DNA of 6,539 nt from positions 1-6,539 of the forward strand of contig CAKQTE010000138.1 in assembly GCA_934276485.1 (NCBI GenBank), read 5' to 3'. The notes under the pieces are model-generated. The model had not been told where the DNA came from, made no database searches, and saw nothing but the letters and a program-made list of their open reading frames with translations. Positions 5,168-6,539 of this stretch are shown here, piece by piece. The number at the start of each line of letters is the position of its first letter. Position 1 is the stretch's first letter. The translations under genes and the position numbers were made by a program. The stretch is from an uncultured Spirochaetales bacterium (GTDB taxonomy: Bacteria > Spirochaetota > Spirochaetia > Sphaerochaetales > Sphaerochaetaceae).

Positions 5168-6214
5168 TTAAATTTTAATATAAGCAGTAGAAGGTCCAGC
5201 TCCGACTTTTTTAATATATCCTTCCTTGGTTAGCTCTGACAGGGTTCTCTCTATAGTGATTTTGCTTATATCGGGACAATGCTCCATTATTTCCTTCTTC
5301 GTGATCATTCCCACTTTTCTATCTATTACTGCCTTGATTCTTTCTGGTTTTGAGAGCTTTCGATATTTCAAGTGTTCTACTCGATTTTCAAATTCGTTGT
5401 AGGCTTTTAGTATTATACCTAGATAGTATTGTACAAATGGTTCATAGCTGTTTTCATTTTCATGCCATCCTACAGAGCTTTCTTGTAGCGCTTCATAGTA
5501 TGTTTCCTTGGTTTTTTCAATTAGCATTTCCATACTGACATATTTTCCTACAATATACCCTGCCTTATACAATAGAAGTAATGTCAGCAAACGACTCATG
5601 CGTCCATTGCCATCATTGAATGGGTGAATACACAGAAAATCCAAGATAAACATAGGAATAAGAATTAATTTATCAATCTGGCCGGCTTCCCAAACTTCTA
5701 AAAAATGGGTACAAAGTTCTTCAGTGGCTTCTGCTGTCTGAAATGCAGGAACAGGAATAAAACGTGTTCTTTGATTCCCTGCAGTATCAATTTCTGCAAT
5801 CACATTATCTGAGTTTTTAAAAACACCACCGATAGCAGCTTGAGAATAAGAATATAGATCTCGATGAAGTTGCAAGATTGTATTGGGTCTCAATGTGATA
5901 TATTCATAACTTTCATGAATAGTAGCAAGCACTTCACGATAACCAGCGATCTCTTGCTCTGAGCGATTACGTGGTTTCGCTTTTTGACTCACGAGCTCCT
6001 CTAAGCGTGTATCGCTTGTATATATTCCCTCTATTCTGTTAGAGGCACCTGTACTTTGGATCAACGCAACTTCTAACAATGTTTTTAACTCATCTACATT
6101 AGCTTCTATGAAAAGATCTTGCTTGCCTTTATGTTCATGAATTTTTCCCATCATCAGAACAACTTCAGGAGTCAACAAGTTATTTACGTTCTTAGTAAAA
6201 TCAAAATTCCTCAT
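5168..6214 (-). CDS. Class II Fic-domain protein (probable AMP transferase) with C-terminal winged helix
   Basis: This 348-residue cytoplasmic protein carries the full Fic motif HPFNDGNGRMSR at 197-208, with catalytic His197, phosphate-binding GNGR and Arg208. Fic enzymes of this kind usually transfer AMP from ATP to a Ser/Thr/Tyr of a target. An inhibitory motif of the form (S/T)xxxE(G/N), here SNRIEG at 58-63 with Glu62, precedes the Fic core. That makes it class II, normally self-inhibited and needing no separate antitoxin. The flap region is near FIPVPAF (152-158). Residues about 286-348 form a winged-helix-like domain (ISKITIERTLSELTKEGYIKK, then a short wing). The layout resembles SoFic of Shewanella oneidensis. 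GGAG lies 6 nt before ATG 6214. It is transcribed alone, and its promoter is embedded in an operator array, which suggests control by its own DNA-binding domain. The target protein is unknown. Confidence 0.92.
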   Translation of the reverse strand: MRNFDFTKNVNNLLTPEVVLMMGKIHEHKGKQDLFIEANVDELKTLLEVALIQSTGASNRIEGIYTSDTRLEELVSQKAKPRNRSEQEIAGYREVLATIHESYEYITLRPNTILQLHRDLYSYSQAAIGGVFKNSDNVIAEIDTAGNQRTRFIPVPAFQTAEATEELCTHFLEVWEAGQIDKLILIPMFILDFLCIHPFNDGNGRMSRLLTLLLLYKAGYIVGKYVSMEMLIEKTKETYYEALQESSVGWHENENSYEPFVQYYLGIILKAYNEFENRVEHLKYRKLSKPERIKAVIDRKVGMITKKEIMEHCPDISKITIERTLSELTKEGYIKKVGAGPSTAYIKI

Positions 6215-6219
6215 CTAAA

Positions 6220-6291
6220 TCTCCATCATTTTGTATTTATCTACATCATTTTAGCATTGAATGATGTAGATTCCAATGAAAATGAGGTAGA
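6220..6291. promoter_or_regulatory. Four-copy 11-bp operator array in front of the Fic gene
   Basis: Four copies of TCTACATCATT occur. Two are on the plus strand: 6220-6230 (TCTCCATCATT, one mismatch) and 6240-6250 (exact). Two are inverted: 6260-6270 (exact) and 6281-6291 (TCTACCTCATT, one mismatch). Spacing within the same orientation is 20 and 21 bp, about two helical turns. The whole set is symmetric about 6255. The inner pair extends to a perfect 12-bp inverted repeat (6239-6250 and 6260-6271). The copies cover the ribosome site, the -10, the -35/-10 spacer and the region upstream of the -35. Confidence 0.75.
6248..6276 (-). promoter_or_regulatory. Promoter of the Fic gene
   Basis: On the minus strand, TTGGAA (6276-6271, 4 of 6) is followed by exactly 17 bp and then TAAAAT (6253-6248, 5 of 6). 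TGC just before the -10 makes it an extended -10. The predicted start is near 6241, giving a leader of about 27 nt before ATG 6214. One operator copy fills the spacer and another overlaps the -10. Confidence 0.65.
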
Positions 6292-6539
6292 TACAAATCC
6301 TTTTTTGATTCTTAGCTTTGAAGCCTACGAGTATGACAAATACGTTGCAAGATAGCTTCAAAACAGTATAAGAAATAGTTCATGTTTCTTGATTTTGATG
6401 GATAATTCTTGCCCAGGACAAACGCATGAAAGGTTTATTTTCCATTGAATGAAACTTGTCCATCTTTTTTTGAATTCTGAACCATTTGATTATACATATT
6501 TGTCATCTCCAATTGTATTTTCTATTTAAATTTAGCTTT
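6292..6539. other. Intergenic stretch at the right edge, no supported gene
   Basis: Together with the Fic promoter region this makes about 325 bases without a convincing gene. It is A+T-rich. An 8-bp inverted repeat (TTTGAAGC 6317-6324, GCTTCAAA 6355-6362) has a 30-nt spacer. GGACAA 6416-6421 and TTGTCC 6456-6461 could pair, with a run of seven T just after, on the plus strand, but the stem is only 6 bp. On the minus strand a 23-codon frame (6506-6435) has GGAG 9 nt before its second ATG (6497), but the product is too short to assess. The stretch may be the spacer to a gene beyond the edge. Confidence 0.4.

Noticed and set aside
6220..6291. CRISPR-like repeat array
   Set aside because: The units are 11 bp, in both orientations, with 9-10 bp spacers, and centred on a promoter. 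This is operator architecture, not CRISPR.
6416..6470. GGACAA / TTGTCC hairpin followed by a T-run, as a plus-strand terminator
   Set aside because: The stem is 6 bp with a loop of 34 bases, and no plus-strand gene ends before it. It is probably chance in A+T-rich DNA.

Overview
The window is A+T-rich DNA with Shine-Dalgarno-like sites, tightly packed short operons and protein families typical of anaerobic low-GC Gram-positive bacteria (Bacillota, probably class Clostridia). The pointers are a YitT-family membrane protein, a lipoprotein TlpA/ResA-like thioredoxin, and a 50-residue CXXC protein resembling the small family named after CD1871A of Clostridioides difficile. No narrower assignment can be supported.

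Left to right: (i) 1-104 is the tail of a transposase-like reading frame (IS630 type) cut by the window edge, ending in an inverted repeat. (ii) 189-2173, minus strand, is a three-gene redox operon. It is transcribed leftwards from about 2190 and ends at a strong terminator at 161-180. Its order is a 50-aa membrane CXXC protein, a polytopic membrane protein with many cysteine iron-sulfur motifs (NapH/CcoG-like), and a lipoprotein thioredoxin with a CKPC active site. The genes overlap by 8 and 17 nt. (iii) 2290-4088, plus strand, is a divergently transcribed OmpR-type response regulator and its histidine kinase, overlapping by 4 nt. (iv) 4147-5052, plus, is a YitT-family membrane protein with no visible ribosome binding site, followed by a terminator. 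(v) 5168-6214, minus, is a class II Fic protein (probable AMP transferase) with a C-terminal winged-helix domain. (vi) 6215-6539 is non-coding as far as I can support. Its first 80 bases hold a symmetric four-copy 11-bp operator array around a good promoter.

How the parts may work together: the two-component system and the redox operon share a 116-bp divergent intergenic region. A near-perfect 22-bp palindrome sits almost exactly midway between two extended -10 elements, about 43-45 bp upstream of each predicted start. That is a classic activator position for both promoters, so the regulator probably controls itself and the redox operon together. The operon looks like an electron path from cytoplasmic reductant through membrane Fe-S clusters, and perhaps the CXXC peptide, to an extracytoplasmic thioredoxin. 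This route is inferred. The Fic gene appears self-contained and probably autoregulated through its operator array.
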